54,494 nt of DNA from an uncultured Eubacteriales bacterium (GTDB lineage: Bacteria > Bacillota > Clostridia > Oscillospirales > Acutalibacteraceae), in NCBI GenBank assembly GCA_934541115.1, contig CAKTDF010000016.1, forward strand, positions 1 through 54,494, read 5' to 3'. The notes under the pieces are model-generated. The model was given only the letters and a program-made list of their open reading frames with translations, searched no databases and had not been told where the DNA came from. Below, piece after piece: positions 1 through 8,389 of the stretch (position 1 is the stretch's first letter; the number at the start of each line of letters is the position of its first letter). Position numbers and translations under genes: made by a program.

Positions 1-199
1 GCATTTTCAACGCAGTCAGGGCGGAAATACGGCAAAAAAGACTTCGCTTGATTTGGACTTTCAATGCTTTGTTTTGTTACAACCGACAAAAGTGACCCCA
101 GCGGAGCGTACGGGTGTAAAAGGGCATAGCCATTTATATATTAAAAGCAAGCGTTGGATTTAAGAGGAATAGTATTACGTAAAAAAACAAGTAGAACTT
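1..199. repeat. Direct repeat, copy A (touches window edge)
   Basis: Bases 1-199 recur at 520-718 with a single mismatch (192 versus 711). The copy starts at the first base of the window, so the true repeat may extend further left. It carries no convincing gene: frames are short and lack ribosome sites. It looks like a recent duplication or a dispersed intergenic element. Confidence 0.9.
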
Positions 200-354
200 T
201 CCACATTCCACAATAAATCCGCGAATAATGGGAAACAGAAAACGTTGTTTTCACTTCAGTCTGACTGAACACTTCGACAGAGTGAAGATCGAGTAATAGC
301 GGATTGATGTTTCAATTAGGAAAGTGTTGCACACGAGTAATGTGTAGGCGCGTT

Positions 355-400
355 AGAGAGCGATAATTGGATTCCCCCAAGGAATCCGATTTCGCTCTCT
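355..400. repeat. Long near-perfect hairpin between direct repeats
   Basis: AGAGAGCGATAATTGGATTCC and its near-exact inverse GGAATCCGATTTCGCTCTCT are separated by CCCAA. The roughly 20-bp stem has one bulge and one G-U pair. No T-tract follows, so it does not look like an ordinary terminator. It lies in the spacer between the two direct repeats and may belong to the same repetitive element. Confidence 0.75.
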
Positions 401-519
401 TGGGCGCCGTACAGAAGCGTATTTTTGGCAAGCGTTGGAAGTTCAAATCAGTGATGGATTTTTTGTTGTATTTTTGTTCTGACAAGGCGAAAAGCACAGC
501 AATGGTTGCTCCATTGCGA

Positions 520-718
520 GCATTTTCAACGCAGTCAGGGCGGAAATACGGCAAAAAAGACTTCGCTTGATTTGGACTTTCAATGCTTTGTTTTGTTACA
601 ACCGACAAAAGTGACCCCAGCGGAGCGTACGGGTGTAAAAGGGCATAGCCATTTATATATTAAAAGCAAGCGTTGGATTTAAGAGGAATAGTATTACGTA
701 AAAAAACAAGCAGAACTT
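520..718. repeat. Direct repeat, copy B
   Basis: Second copy of the 1-199 repeat at an offset of 519 bp. A 67-codon open frame (367-570) runs from the spacer into it, but it has no ribosome site and is probably not a gene. Confidence 0.9.
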
Positions 719-737
719 CGCCCACTCCACAAGATAG

Positions 738-841
738 GCTTTCAATGCTTTGTTTTGTAACAATCGACAAAAGTACCCCCGCGGAGCGTATGGATATAAA
801 AGCATATAGCCATTTACCTGTAAAGGTAAGCGTTTGGTTTA
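738..841. repeat. Decayed third copy of the direct repeat
   Basis: From TTTCAATGCTTTGTTTTGT to GCGTTTGGTTT this segment follows the inner half of the 1-199 repeat with many substitutions, including the blocks CGACAAAAGT, GCGGAGCGTA and ATAGCCATTTA. It ends just upstream of the dinB promoter. Different decay levels suggest repeated duplication over time. Confidence 0.75.
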
Positions 842-885
842 ATTTAGATGGTAAACAGCGCTATAAAAAATGATAAAACTTCCTC

Positions 886-914
886 TTTACAAACGCAGAA
901 AGTCGTGTTACAAT
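886..914 (+). promoter_or_regulatory. dinB promoter
   Basis: TTTACA (886-891), a 17-bp spacer, then TACAAT (909-914): a sigma-A-type promoter. The LexA box begins 6 bp downstream, so a bound repressor would cover the start point. Confidence 0.8.
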
Positions 915-919
915 ATTAC

Positions 920-933
920 CGAACAAATGTTCG
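920..933. promoter_or_regulatory. LexA (SOS) box of dinB
   Basis: CGAACAAATGTTCG fits the Gram-positive LexA/DinR operator CGAAC-N4-GTTCG exactly. It lies between the -10 element and the ribosome site of the polymerase gene. The identical 14-mer recurs at 8625-8638. Confidence 0.93.
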
Positions 934-949
934 AAAAGAGGTAACCGTT

Positions 950-2194
950 ATGCCTGACAGGCTCATTCTTCATTGTGATTTAAATAACTTTTTTGCCTCC
1001 GTTGAATGCCTCAGCCATCCGGAATGGCGCGATGTTCCGATGGCAGTCGGCGGCAGCGCAGAGGATAGACACGGAATAATTCTTGCTAAAAACGAAAAGG
1101 CAAAAAAATTCGGCGTAAAAACCGCAGAGGCTCTTTGGGAGGCACGGCTCAAATGCCCGGAGCTTGTGATTGCACCGCCGCATTACGATGATTACGTTTT
1201 TTATTCAAAAAAAGTGCGTGCAATCTATGAGGAGTATACCGACCGCGTTGAGCCGTTCGGTATGGACGAATGCTGGCTTGACGTAACAGGCAGTACCCTG
1301 CTTTTCGGCAGCGGAAAAGATATCGGCTATGAAATCAAAGAACACGTAAAAAGAAAAACCGGTCTTACTATTTCGGTCGGCGTCAGCTTTAACAAGGTTT
1401 TTGCAAAGCTTGCCTCCGATATGAAAAAGCCGGACGCGGTTACGGTCATCGGACGCGAAAATTTTCGTTCCGTCGTCTGGCCGCTTAAGGCGCAGGAGAT
1501 GATAGGCGTGGGAAAAGCCACACTGCGCCGGCTGAACTCAATCGGTGTTTATACCCTCGGTGAGCTTGCAAAAACCGATCCCAAAATGCTGCGCTTGACT
1601 TTCGGTAAGATGGGCGAGCAGCTTTGGCGGGCGGCTAACGGTCTTGACAATTCTCCGGTACTTTCAAAAAATGAGATTCCGCCGGCAAAGAGCGTCGGAC
1701 GGAGCGTTACCGGAAAGTATGACCTTAAAAACAACGATGAGGTGGCGGCGGTCATGCTGTATCTGACCGGAAAAGTTGCCTCAAGACTACGGGATAACAA
1801 CGTTATGGCGACTTCGGTTCAAATTCATATTCGCGATGAAAAAATGATTGTACGCGAATGTCAGGCGCCGCTTTCTCAGCCGACGCGGATAGTTGAAATG
1901 CTGTTTTCACTCGGAATGGAGCTGTTTGTGGATAACTGGAATTGGAAAAACAATGTGCGCTCAATCGGTATACGAGCCTGCGGTCTTGTTCCCGAAGGCT
2001 GCGCTTCTCAGTACAGTCTTTTTTACAACAGCGGCAGATACGACAAGCTCGAAACGCTCGAGGCGCAGGTATATGAAATTTGCCGTAAGTATGGCAAAAA
2101 CGCACTTTTCAGAGCCTCAACAATGCGCATTGCTGTGCCGAACGGGGACACACCGGCATTCAATGACGTGAGATATATGGCTAAAGAAAACTGA
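950..2194 (+). CDS. dinB: DNA polymerase IV, Y family
   Basis: Error-prone translesion polymerase, 414 residues. The palm motif HCDLNNFFASVE near the N-terminus supplies the first catalytic Asp and the aromatic steric gate; GMDECWLDVTG supplies the second acidic pair. The helix-hairpin-helix region IGVGKATLRRLNSIG and a little-finger domain follow. QYSLF at about residue 354 fits a beta-clamp binding motif. I chose the ATG at 950 because GAGG lies just upstream and the Y-family N-terminus begins here; an in-frame ATG at 848 lies upstream of the promoter and LexA box. The gene stands alone and should be induced by DNA damage. It could also be called a UmuC/YqjW-like Y-family enzyme. Confidence 0.95.
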   Translation: MPDRLILHCDLNNFFASVECLSHPEWRDVPMAVGGSAEDRHGIILAKNEKAKKFGVKTAEALWEARLKCPELVIAPPHYDDYVFYSKKVRAIYEEYTDRVEPFGMDECWLDVTGSTLLFGSGKDIGYEIKEHVKRKTGLTISVGVSFNKVFAKLASDMKKPDAVTVIGRENFRSVVWPLKAQEMIGVGKATLRRLNSIGVYTLGELAKTDPKMLRLTFGKMGEQLWRAANGLDNSPVLSKNEIPPAKSVGRSVTGKYDLKNNDEVAAVMLYLTGKVASRLRDNNVMATSVQIHIRDEKMIVRECQAPLSQPTRIVEMLFSLGMELFVDNWNWKNNVRSIGIRACGLVPEGCASQYSLFYNSGRYDKLETLEAQVYEICRKYGKNALFRASTMRIAVPNGDTPAFNDVRYMAKEN

Positions 2195-2260
2195 TCGTGA
2201 GACAAAAAGCTTTGCAACGTGCGGAAAAACAAGCACTTCGGGCACATTGAGTCCGAGTTA

Positions 2261-2295
2261 AAGCCGCAGCACAACGGAAAACGAAGCGGCTTTTG
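2261..2295 (+). terminator. Possible dinB terminator
   Basis: AAGCCGC (2261-2267) pairs with GCGGCTT (2285-2291), followed by a mixed T-rich stretch (TTGCTTGTATTTT). The T-tract is imperfect, so efficiency is uncertain. Confidence 0.5.
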
Positions 2296-2330
2296 CTTGT
2301 ATTTTCAAACGAATAAATATATATTTTTCT

Positions 2331-2361
2331 CATCGGAGTATAATTGCTCCGATGACTTTTT
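2331..2361 (+). promoter_or_regulatory. Perfect hairpin with TATAAT in its loop
   Basis: CATCGGAG (2331-2338) and CTCCGATG (2347-2354) form a perfect 8-bp inverted repeat around TATAATTG, followed by ACTTTTTG. It can be read as an intrinsic terminator of the upstream transcript or as an operator flanking a -10 element of the gene at 2380. No good -35 is visible 17 bp upstream, so I favour the terminator. Confidence 0.5.
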
Positions 2362-2379
2362 GCCTGAAGGGAGATAAAA

Positions 2380-3837
2380 ATGGGAGACGCGCTGAAAATG
2401 TTTTCGCTCAAAAACACCGAAAAACTCGATATGGACGCAAGATGCGCTTTGTCGCTTTTTGAAGAAAACGAGTTTTCTGTTGAAAAAAACGAAAACGGCG
2501 GATTGACGCTTGGCATCAAAAGCTTTTTTGATTGCGTACTGATTTTACCGGACGGCGTTACCGATCCCGTTACTTTCGGCAATGAGAAAATTTATGCCGA
2601 CGAAAACTCTGTCAGCCTCACCGATGAGGGGGACAAGCTTTGCCTTGCATTCTGCGCAGAATATCAGAATTCCGAGGATTCCTATGAATTAGGAGAAATT
2701 AAGCTGCTCTTTACAGAGGCTAATGTCAAATCATTTAAGGCGTATAACCTTTTTGACTTTGTTCCGATGTCCGCAATGGAAAATCCGTGGATATACCTCG
2801 GCAATGTTTGCGAGCTTTTGCGCAGAAAAGCACTCGCGAACGGAAAGCTTTTGAACAAAGAGGAAAGGGAACTGCTTCCGCTTGCCTGTTTCCTTGCCGA
2901 CGCGGCTTTTCCTCTTGTGCACGAAAAAACCGCTTTTCCCGAGGATTTTGTCCGCCTTGCAAGAAAATGCAAAGACGAAAAAGCAGGCGAGCTGATTCAA
3001 AAGAAAACGTCAGCTGCGGACGGACTTGTTGTCACCGATAAAATTGCGCAAAAGCTTTTGGATTCAGAGCATGAGACGCTTTGGCGCAAAGTGTATGAGC
3101 TTTTGCTGAACTCTCAAAAAGATTATCCGTCACGCGATTTTGAGAACGAATTTTCTTTGAATAAAATCGAGGAAGTACGCCGTGCCATAGAAAAGACGCT
3201 TCACGAGCATGGCTTTGAGGGAGAATACCCGTCATTTTTCAAAAATACGGACGTAAAATTTTCGTCCGCCGTTATGGGCGGACAACCTGTTACTTTGATA
3301 AACGAAAATAACATCTCTTGCTTTGTGCGCATTTTTGAAAGCGAGGCTGAAGGTGAGTTTTGTTTCACGGCGCTTAGCGGAACACGGCTTTGCAGAAAAG
3401 ACGGCGAAAACAGCGATGTGCTTTCCTGCTTTTTTATTTCCGGTGCAAGGCGGCGCGGAATTTGCACAGAGTATTACCTTTCAAAAAGCACAAATGAGCT
3501 GCTTTCTTTGCCGGAGTCTGCCGAAGAATTCGCTGTGATCGCGGCAAAGCGCGCCGAGCTGAAAAAGCTTTCAAAGACCGAAGCAAAGCACTGCGGAGAA
3601 AGTCGTGAGCTGTCGTTTCGTTCGTTCTTGCTGATTGCTGTTTTTACGGGTCTGCTTTTCAGTGTACCTTTCACGCCCCTTATGGCTTTTATGGAGTCAC
3701 TTGAGACCGGTGCACCGTTTTTTCAAATGCTCAAAGAGCCGATATGGCTTAGAATTTTTGTCGTTTCGGGGGTGCTTTTTGGCTTGCTGTTTTCGGCGAT
3801 GTTTGCAGTTGCCGTAAAAATTGCCAAAAAACGATGA
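2380..3837 (+). CDS. Unknown protein with two C-terminal membrane segments
   Basis: A 485-residue protein I do not recognise. The first 400 or so residues are soluble-looking, rich in Glu, Lys and Phe, with no signal peptide. Two hydrophobic segments sit at about residues 414-436 and 456-478, followed by a short basic tail (KIAKKR), so the protein is probably C-terminally anchored with its bulk in the cytoplasm. The ATG at 2380 has an AAGGGAG ribosome site about 6 bases upstream. It is flanked by a hairpin upstream and a 120-bp gap before the MBOAT gene, so it may be transcribed alone. Base composition resembles the neighbours. Confidence 0.8.
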   Translation: MGDALKMFSLKNTEKLDMDARCALSLFEENEFSVEKNENGGLTLGIKSFFDCVLILPDGVTDPVTFGNEKIYADENSVSLTDEGDKLCLAFCAEYQNSEDSYELGEIKLLFTEANVKSFKAYNLFDFVPMSAMENPWIYLGNVCELLRRKALANGKLLNKEERELLPLACFLADAAFPLVHEKTAFPEDFVRLARKCKDEKAGELIQKKTSAADGLVVTDKIAQKLLDSEHETLWRKVYELLLNSQKDYPSRDFENEFSLNKIEEVRRAIEKTLHEHGFEGEYPSFFKNTDVKFSSAVMGGQPVTLINENNISCFVRIFESEAEGEFCFTALSGTRLCRKDGENSDVLSCFFISGARRRGICTEYYLSKSTNELLSLPESAEEFAVIAAKRAELKKLSKTEAKHCGESRELSFRSFLLIAVFTGLLFSVPFTPLMAFMESLETGAPFFQMLKEPIWLRIFVVSGVLFGLLFSAMFAVAVKIAKKR

Positions 3838-3957
3838 ATAAAAGCGACTTAAAATAGCAGTCATTGTTGCGATTTGTAAATACATTTAGCAGGAAAGCCT
3901 GTACAATATGATTTGTGAATTTTTTCGCTGAGTAAAATAAATTCGAGGAGCTGTTCT

Positions 3958-5427
3958 ATGGTTTTTTCAAATTTGTTTTTTGTGTACTTCTTCTTTCCTC
4001 TTAATTTGATTTGCTATTTCTTTGCCAAGGATCTCAAGGCAAAGAACCTGGTTATGCTCATTTTTTCGCTGTTCTTTTATGCTTGGGGCGAACCTAAATA
4101 TGTTTTTCTTTTAATCTTTGAGTGCTTTGCAGACTGGCTTTTGGCGCTGTATATTGAAAAATACCGCGGAACAAAAAAATCAAAGCTTTTGCTTGTCTGC
4201 GCATGTGCGGTTGATCTCGGACTTATAGGCATATTCAAGTATCTTACGTTTATTCTTGAAAACGTGAAAGCCGTTACCGGCAGACCTGAGAACATTGTTC
4301 AGATCGCACTGCCTATCGGTATTTCGTTTTATACCTTTCAGCTGCTTTCATACGTTATTGACGTATATCGCGGAGAAACCGAGGCACAGAAGAAGTTTTG
4401 GTATGTTTTGCTTTATGCCAGCCTTTTTCATCAGTGTATTGCGGGTCCTATCGTTCGTTACAGCGACGTTTGCGCAGAGATTGAAAACCGCAAGACCAAC
4501 TTCAATGAAATATCAAAGGGCATCAGCCGCTTCGCCATAGGTCTCGGAAAAAAGGCGCTGCTCGCAAACGTATGCGGATCGCTTGCAGACACGGTTCTGC
4601 TTTCCGATTCCGCGCTCTCCGTTACGGCGGACCTGCAAAGGAACATAGCTGTTCTTTCGAGCCGTCCGGCGCTCGGCTTATGGCTCGGCATGATTTTTTA
4701 TATGCTTCAGATTTATCTTGACTTTTCCGCTTATTCCGATATGGCAATAGGTATGGGACAGATGATAGGTTTTCATTACAAGGAAAATTTTGATTATCCA
4801 TACTGCTCAAAGAGTGTTGCCGAGTTTTGGCGAAGGTGGCATATCTCGCTCGGAACCTTTTTCCGCGACTATGTTTACATACCGCTCGGCGGCAGCAGAA
4901 AGGGACTTGGAAGGACTGTTCTCAATACGTTCATTGTATGGGCTCTCACCGGCCTCTGGCACGGTGCAAGCTGGAACTTTGTTTTGTGGGGACTTTACTT
5001 TTTTGTTTTTCTCACGCTTGAAAGGCTCTTTCTCAAAGAAAAGCTTGAAAAAGCTCCGTCGTGGGTATCCCATGTATATCTGCTTTTTGTCTCGCTTTTC
5101 GGTTGGATAATTTTCCGTTTCAGGAGCGTTTCTGTCGGTTTTACCGTGTTCAAGGGAATGTTCGGACTTTGTTCAAACGGATTTACGAGCTATGAAATCA
5201 ACGCATTTTTCAAGAATAACGTTTTTTTCCTTGTTGTTGCCGTAATAGCCTGCACGCCGCTCATGAAAAATCTCGGCAGACTTATTGCACAAAAGGCGAG
5301 AAACGACGCCGATATTGCGCTTTTCAATGTTGCGAGAAAGATTGCCGTTCCGGTGCTTATGCTGATTCTTTCAACGTTTTCGCTCGTCGGAGACAGCTAT
5401 AATCCGTTCCTTTATTTTCAGTTTTGA
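3958..5427 (+). CDS. MBOAT-family O-acyltransferase (AlgI/PatA type)
   Basis: Polytopic membrane protein of 489 residues. It has the family blocks QLLSYVIDVYRGE, SLFHQCIAGPIVRY, EFWRRWHISLGTFFRDYVYI and LTGLWHGASWNF; the His in LWHG is the family's catalytic histidine. Relatives pass an acyl group, usually acetyl, across the membrane for transfer to exopolysaccharide, alginate or cell-wall sugar. The start is placed at the ATG after GAGGAGC, at the membrane-type N-terminus. The DHHW partner gene begins 18 bp downstream, the classical arrangement of an MBOAT acyl channel with an extracytoplasmic transferase. The polymer modified cannot be deduced, as no polysaccharide genes are adjacent. Confidence 0.93.
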   Translation: MVFSNLFFVYFFFPLNLICYFFAKDLKAKNLVMLIFSLFFYAWGEPKYVFLLIFECFADWLLALYIEKYRGTKKSKLLLVCACAVDLGLIGIFKYLTFILENVKAVTGRPENIVQIALPIGISFYTFQLLSYVIDVYRGETEAQKKFWYVLLYASLFHQCIAGPIVRYSDVCAEIENRKTNFNEISKGISRFAIGLGKKALLANVCGSLADTVLLSDSALSVTADLQRNIAVLSSRPALGLWLGMIFYMLQIYLDFSAYSDMAIGMGQMIGFHYKENFDYPYCSKSVAEFWRRWHISLGTFFRDYVYIPLGGSRKGLGRTVLNTFIVWALTGLWHGASWNFVLWGLYFFVFLTLERLFLKEKLEKAPSWVSHVYLLFVSLFGWIIFRFRSVSVGFTVFKGMFGLCSNGFTSYEINAFFKNNVFFLVVAVIACTPLMKNLGRLIAQKARNDADIALFNVARKIAVPVLMLILSTFSLVGDSYNPFLYFQF

Positions 5428-5445
5428 GAGGGAGGATGAGAACTT

Positions 5446-6795
5446 ATGAAAAAACGCAAGTACAGCAAAAAGTACGTTATGTTCGTCAAAAAGTCCATAA
5501 AGCTTTATAAGGTAATTCTTCCCTGCGCATTCGTTTTGCTGCTCATTCTCGGATTGTTTGTCTCTCTCATAATTCCGCTCAGACCGAAGTTCTCCGAAAA
5601 AGAAAAGCGTCAGCTCGCTTCATTTCCGTCATTCAGCTTTTCCGCGCTTTTTGACGGCAGCTTTTTCAGAGGAATCGATTCGTGGTTTTCCGATACTTTT
5701 CCGTTCAGAGAGGGTATGATTTCTGCAAATGAAAAGCTTGAGGAAATGCGCGGCTTTGGGGACAGAATATACGGACTCAACAATGAAGTTGTTGATATCC
5801 CCGTTGTGCCTGCAACTGATAATGCCGCAGGCGAGTCCACAACGGCGGAACCGACAACGCAGGAAGAAAAAGAACCGACGGTTCCCGACCAGCTTGATGA
5901 GGTTACTCAGAATCTTTCAAATATTACAATTGTCGGAAATACAGGTTATTCATACTGGTACTTCAACAAGGAGGTTGCCGATAAATACGCCGCAACGGTG
6001 AACAAGACCGCGCAAAAGCTTGCCGGTCAGTCAAAGGTATATGCAATGCTTGTTCCCACGAGCATTGATATCACGATGTCTGACGCACTGAGGGCTAAAA
6101 TGAACTCCGGCGACCAGAAAAAGGGAATGGATTATGTGTTTTCCTCGCTTTCGTCCGACGTTGCGGCAGTTGACATTTATAAGCCGCTGAGACTTCACAG
6201 GGACGAGTATCTTTACTACAGAACCGACCACCATTGGACGGCGCTCGGAGCGTATTACGCCTATGAACAGTTTGCCGCGGTGAAGGGCGTCAAGCCGATT
6301 GCGCTTTCAAAATTTGAGAAAAAGAGCTTTGGCGAATTTCTCGGCTCTTATTACACCAACAGCAACAGCAGCGCGCTCAAAAAGGCTCCGGACGAACTGA
6401 TTGCATACATGCCGCCGTATAAAACTACGCTTCAGTACACAACAACGGACGGCACTGTGGTTGACTGGTTCCTTGTCAATGACGTTTCGTCATATCCGAT
6501 TTCTCAGAAGTACAGTGCTTTTGCCGGCGCGGACAACCCGTATACCGTCATTGAAAACAAGAGCAAGGAAAAGGGAAAAACCTGCGTCATAGTCAAGGAA
6601 AGCTTTGGCAATGCCGTTATTCCGTATATTGTGAATAACTATAAAAAGGTCTATGTTGTTGATTACAGGTACTATAAGCAGGGCTTTGTTTCTCTTGCAA
6701 AAAAGGTCAAGGCGAGCGATGTTATTTTCATAAACAACGTTTCGGCGGTCTGCACGGAAAGCCTTGTGAACAGAATGAACGCAATTGCGGTTTAA
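5446..6795 (+). CDS. DHHW-motif SGNH-like acetyltransferase partner
   Basis: A 449-residue protein with a basic N-terminus and one membrane segment (about residues 25-44), then a low-complexity Thr/Glu/Pro linker (about 126-147) and an extracytoplasmic AlgX/AlgJ-like domain. The diagnostic DHHW motif is at about residues 261-264, and VKESFGNA near residue 386 resembles the Ser block of SGNH hydrolases. In this family the domain completes acyl transfer from the MBOAT protein to an extracellular acceptor. The start has AGGGAGG upstream. It is co-transcribed with the MBOAT gene (18-bp gap), and the Dabb gene follows after 31 bp. Confidence 0.9.
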   Translation: MKKRKYSKKYVMFVKKSIKLYKVILPCAFVLLLILGLFVSLIIPLRPKFSEKEKRQLASFPSFSFSALFDGSFFRGIDSWFSDTFPFREGMISANEKLEEMRGFGDRIYGLNNEVVDIPVVPATDNAAGESTTAEPTTQEEKEPTVPDQLDEVTQNLSNITIVGNTGYSYWYFNKEVADKYAATVNKTAQKLAGQSKVYAMLVPTSIDITMSDALRAKMNSGDQKKGMDYVFSSLSSDVAAVDIYKPLRLHRDEYLYYRTDHHWTALGAYYAYEQFAAVKGVKPIALSKFEKKSFGEFLGSYYTNSNSSALKKAPDELIAYMPPYKTTLQYTTTDGTVVDWFLVNDVSSYPISQKYSAFAGADNPYTVIENKSKEKGKTCVIVKESFGNAVIPYIVNNYKKVYVVDYRYYKQGFVSLAKKVKASDVIFINNVSAVCTESLVNRMNAIAV

Positions 6796-6826
6796 AATAT
6801 TATCGGCTTTAAGGAGGAACACAATA

Positions 6827-7129
6827 ATGATCAAGCACGTTGTTATGTGGAAGTTCAAGCCCTTTGCACAGGGAAAAACAAAGGAGGAAAATCTGCTGCT
6901 TGTCAAGAGTATGCTCGAGGCTTTGCCGGAGAAAATTGACTTTTTGCGTTCAATGCGGGTCAATCTCAACGTCAATCCCAAGGAGAGCATGTTTGACGCT
7001 GTTTTGGAAAGTGAGTTTGATTCTCTTGAAGATGTCGGCAGATATCGCGTTCACCCGGAGCATAAGAAAATCTCTTCATATGTTGCCCTTGTAAAAGAGG
7101 ACAGGGCAAGCGTTGATTATGAGATGTAA
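6827..7129 (+). CDS. Dabb-family (stress-responsive A/B barrel) protein
   Basis: A 100-residue protein starting MIKHVVMWKFK, the typical beginning of Dabb dimeric ferredoxin-like barrels, and ending in the conserved region RYRVHPEHKKI followed by a Val/Ala strand. Members are small soluble homodimers with varied or unknown roles. The start is set by AAGGAGG 8 bases upstream; a longer in-frame ATG at 6785 lies inside the previous gene. It is probably the last gene of the MBOAT-DHHW operon, but its link to acylation is unclear. Confidence 0.88.
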   Translation: MIKHVVMWKFKPFAQGKTKEENLLLVKSMLEALPEKIDFLRSMRVNLNVNPKESMFDAVLESEFDSLEDVGRYRVHPEHKKISSYVALVKEDRASVDYEM

Positions 7130-7156
7130 TAAATGGCGCAATATTTGATAAAATGA

Positions 7157-7185
7157 TTGACAAAGTTTGTTCATCAATATATAAT
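7157..7185 (+). promoter_or_regulatory. Consensus promoter for the 112-aa secreted protein
   Basis: TTGACA (7157-7162), 17 bp, TATAAT (7180-7185): a perfect sigma-A consensus, which suggests strong expression of the downstream secreted protein. Confidence 0.9.
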
Positions 7186-7233
7186 AAACATGCCATTTAT
7201 TTCAGTGGCTACTAATATAGGAGGTACGTTAGA

Positions 7234-7572
7234 ATGAAGAAACTCATTGCTCTTGTTCTTGCACTCATCATGGCTTTTTCGGCTTGCATTGTTGCTTTTG
7301 CCGCTGATGCCGAGGCTCCCGCAGCCGATGAGTCAACCACCGCAGCTGCCGAGGACGACGGCTTCAACATTGAAGACCTTCCGTTTTGGACGATCAAGCC
7401 GGGTCTCAAGGTTGCAAAGATCGCTCTGAAGATCGCCAAGGTATTCCTTAAGATCGCTATGATCTTCAATGCCCAGGGCGTTATTGAAAAGCTTCAGGAG
7501 TTCATCAAGAATCTTGTTCCGGAAGAGCCCAACGAGGAGCCCTCAACAGCCCCTGCTGCTGAACTTGCATAA
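7234..7572 (+). CDS. Small secreted protein with amphipathic helix
   Basis: A 112-residue protein with a clear signal peptide (MKKLIALVLALIMAFSACIVAFA), an acidic Ala/Thr/Glu-rich stretch, then a Lys/Ile/Val-rich helical segment (KVAKIALKIAKVFLKIAMIF) and an acidic Pro/Glu tail. No family recognised. The helix would be strongly amphipathic and cationic, as in membrane-active peptides. The ribosome site GGAGG is 8 bases upstream. It has its own consensus promoter and terminator, so it is monocistronic. The next gene has a similar plan. Confidence 0.82.
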   Translation: MKKLIALVLALIMAFSACIVAFAADAEAPAADESTTAAAEDDGFNIEDLPFWTIKPGLKVAKIALKIAKVFLKIAMIFNAQGVIEKLQEFIKNLVPEEPNEEPSTAPAAELA

Positions 7573-7588
7573 GTTGAAACAAAAAGCT

Positions 7589-7616
7589 GCCGTCCGCGAG
7601 GACGGCAATTTTTTTT
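7589..7616 (+). terminator. Intrinsic terminator
   Basis: GCCGTCC-GCGA-GGACGGC (7589-7606), then AA and eight T residues; ends the gene at 7234. Confidence 0.93.
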
Positions 7617-7647
7617 AAAATTCTCATCACAATTGCTGAATTTACGG

Positions 7648-7676
7648 TTGACTTTTAACAAAAAATTCATTATAAT
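7648..7676 (+). promoter_or_regulatory. Promoter of the cysteine-rich secreted protein
   Basis: TTGACT (7648-7653), 17 bp, TATAAT (7671-7676), about 37 bp before the ATG. Confidence 0.88.
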
Positions 7677-7712
7677 GATGATACCTAAATGTGTTTCAAA
7701 GGAGGAGCATAT

Positions 7713-8174
7713 ATGAAAAAAGCATTATCATTGTTTTTGGCGGTACTTTTGATACTTTCAACCTTTGCTGTTTCTTTCGGAGTTTTTGCAGAGGATAAAG
7801 TTGACATGGGTGCCTGCACATGCAAGGACTGCACTCAGGTGATGAACGGTTGCCATTGCTGTGCATATTGTCCGTATCTTGACAAAACCTATCTCCTTTC
7901 CTGCGCAAAGGATAAGGACGGCAACTTCAGCGGCAGCTTCTGCTGCGGTCAGTGCGACGGAATCTGGCCGTGCGACTGCACCTGCGATTGCTGCAAGGAT
8001 AAGGATTCAAAGCCCGGTGACAGCGATTCCAAGCCGATCCTTACTCCCGACCAGCAGAAAGATTTTATCAAGGGCTTCCAGACCGTTCTCAAGAAGGTTG
8101 CAGATGTGTTTGATATGATTTTTGACGCAATTTTTAAGTTCCTCAGAATTGATGATTGGATCAATAAAAAATAA
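7713..8174 (+). CDS. Cysteine-rich secreted protein
   Basis: A 153-residue protein with a signal peptide (about residues 1-26) and 16 cysteines within about 75 residues, many as CxC, CC and CxxC pairs (for example ACTCKDC, GCHCCAYC, SFCCGQC, PCDCTCDCC). An acidic Ser/Asp/Lys linker follows, then an amphipathic C-terminal helix (VLKKVADVFDMIFDAIFKFL). The Cys spacing could bind metal or form disulfides; no family is recognised. The start after AAAGGAGG is preferred over an ATG at 7689. Like its neighbour it is expressed alone from a strong promoter and combines a signal peptide with a terminal amphipathic helix. Confidence 0.85.
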   Translation: MKKALSLFLAVLLILSTFAVSFGVFAEDKVDMGACTCKDCTQVMNGCHCCAYCPYLDKTYLLSCAKDKDGNFSGSFCCGQCDGIWPCDCTCDCCKDKDSKPGDSDSKPILTPDQQKDFIKGFQTVLKKVADVFDMIFDAIFKFLRIDDWINKK

Positions 8175-8192
8175 GTTTTGATTATACTTGGA

Positions 8193-8216
8193 GCCGGGCA
8201 GTAATGCTCGGCTTTT
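8193..8216 (+). terminator. Probable terminator of the cysteine-rich gene
   Basis: GCCGGGC (8193-8199) pairs with GCTCGGC (8206-8212), followed by TTTT. Moderate strength. Confidence 0.65.
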
Positions 8217-8260
8217 GGTTTGTGTATGTCACTTGAAAATGAGCCGAAAAGCGTTGTGAG

Positions 8261-8323
8261 CCGATAAATCCGGGAAAAACTCCGATAAATCCCGGAAAAA
8301 CTCTGATAAATCCGGGGAAAACC
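8261..8323. repeat. Three tandem 21-bp units
   Basis: CCGATAAATCCGGGAAAAACT is followed by two variants with two or three substitutions each (8261-8281, 8282-8302, 8303-8323). A purine-only-like tract (AAAGGAAAGAAAAG...) follows to about 8385. No gene covers it. Three contiguous units without spacers rule out a CRISPR. Confidence 0.85.
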
Positions 8324-8389
8324 CGACAAAGGAAAGAAAAGAAAAGGAGAGAAAAGTAAAGCAAAGAAAACAGTAAAGAAAAATTGTGG

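Noticed and set aside
312..608. Open frames on both strands within the repeat region (98 and 67 codons)
   Set aside because: They overlap each other and the repeats, have no ribosome site and no recognisable protein features; the repeats simply lack stops there.
8261..8323. CRISPR-like short repeats
   Set aside because: Three contiguous 21-bp units without spacers, no cas genes; tandem repeat, not a CRISPR.
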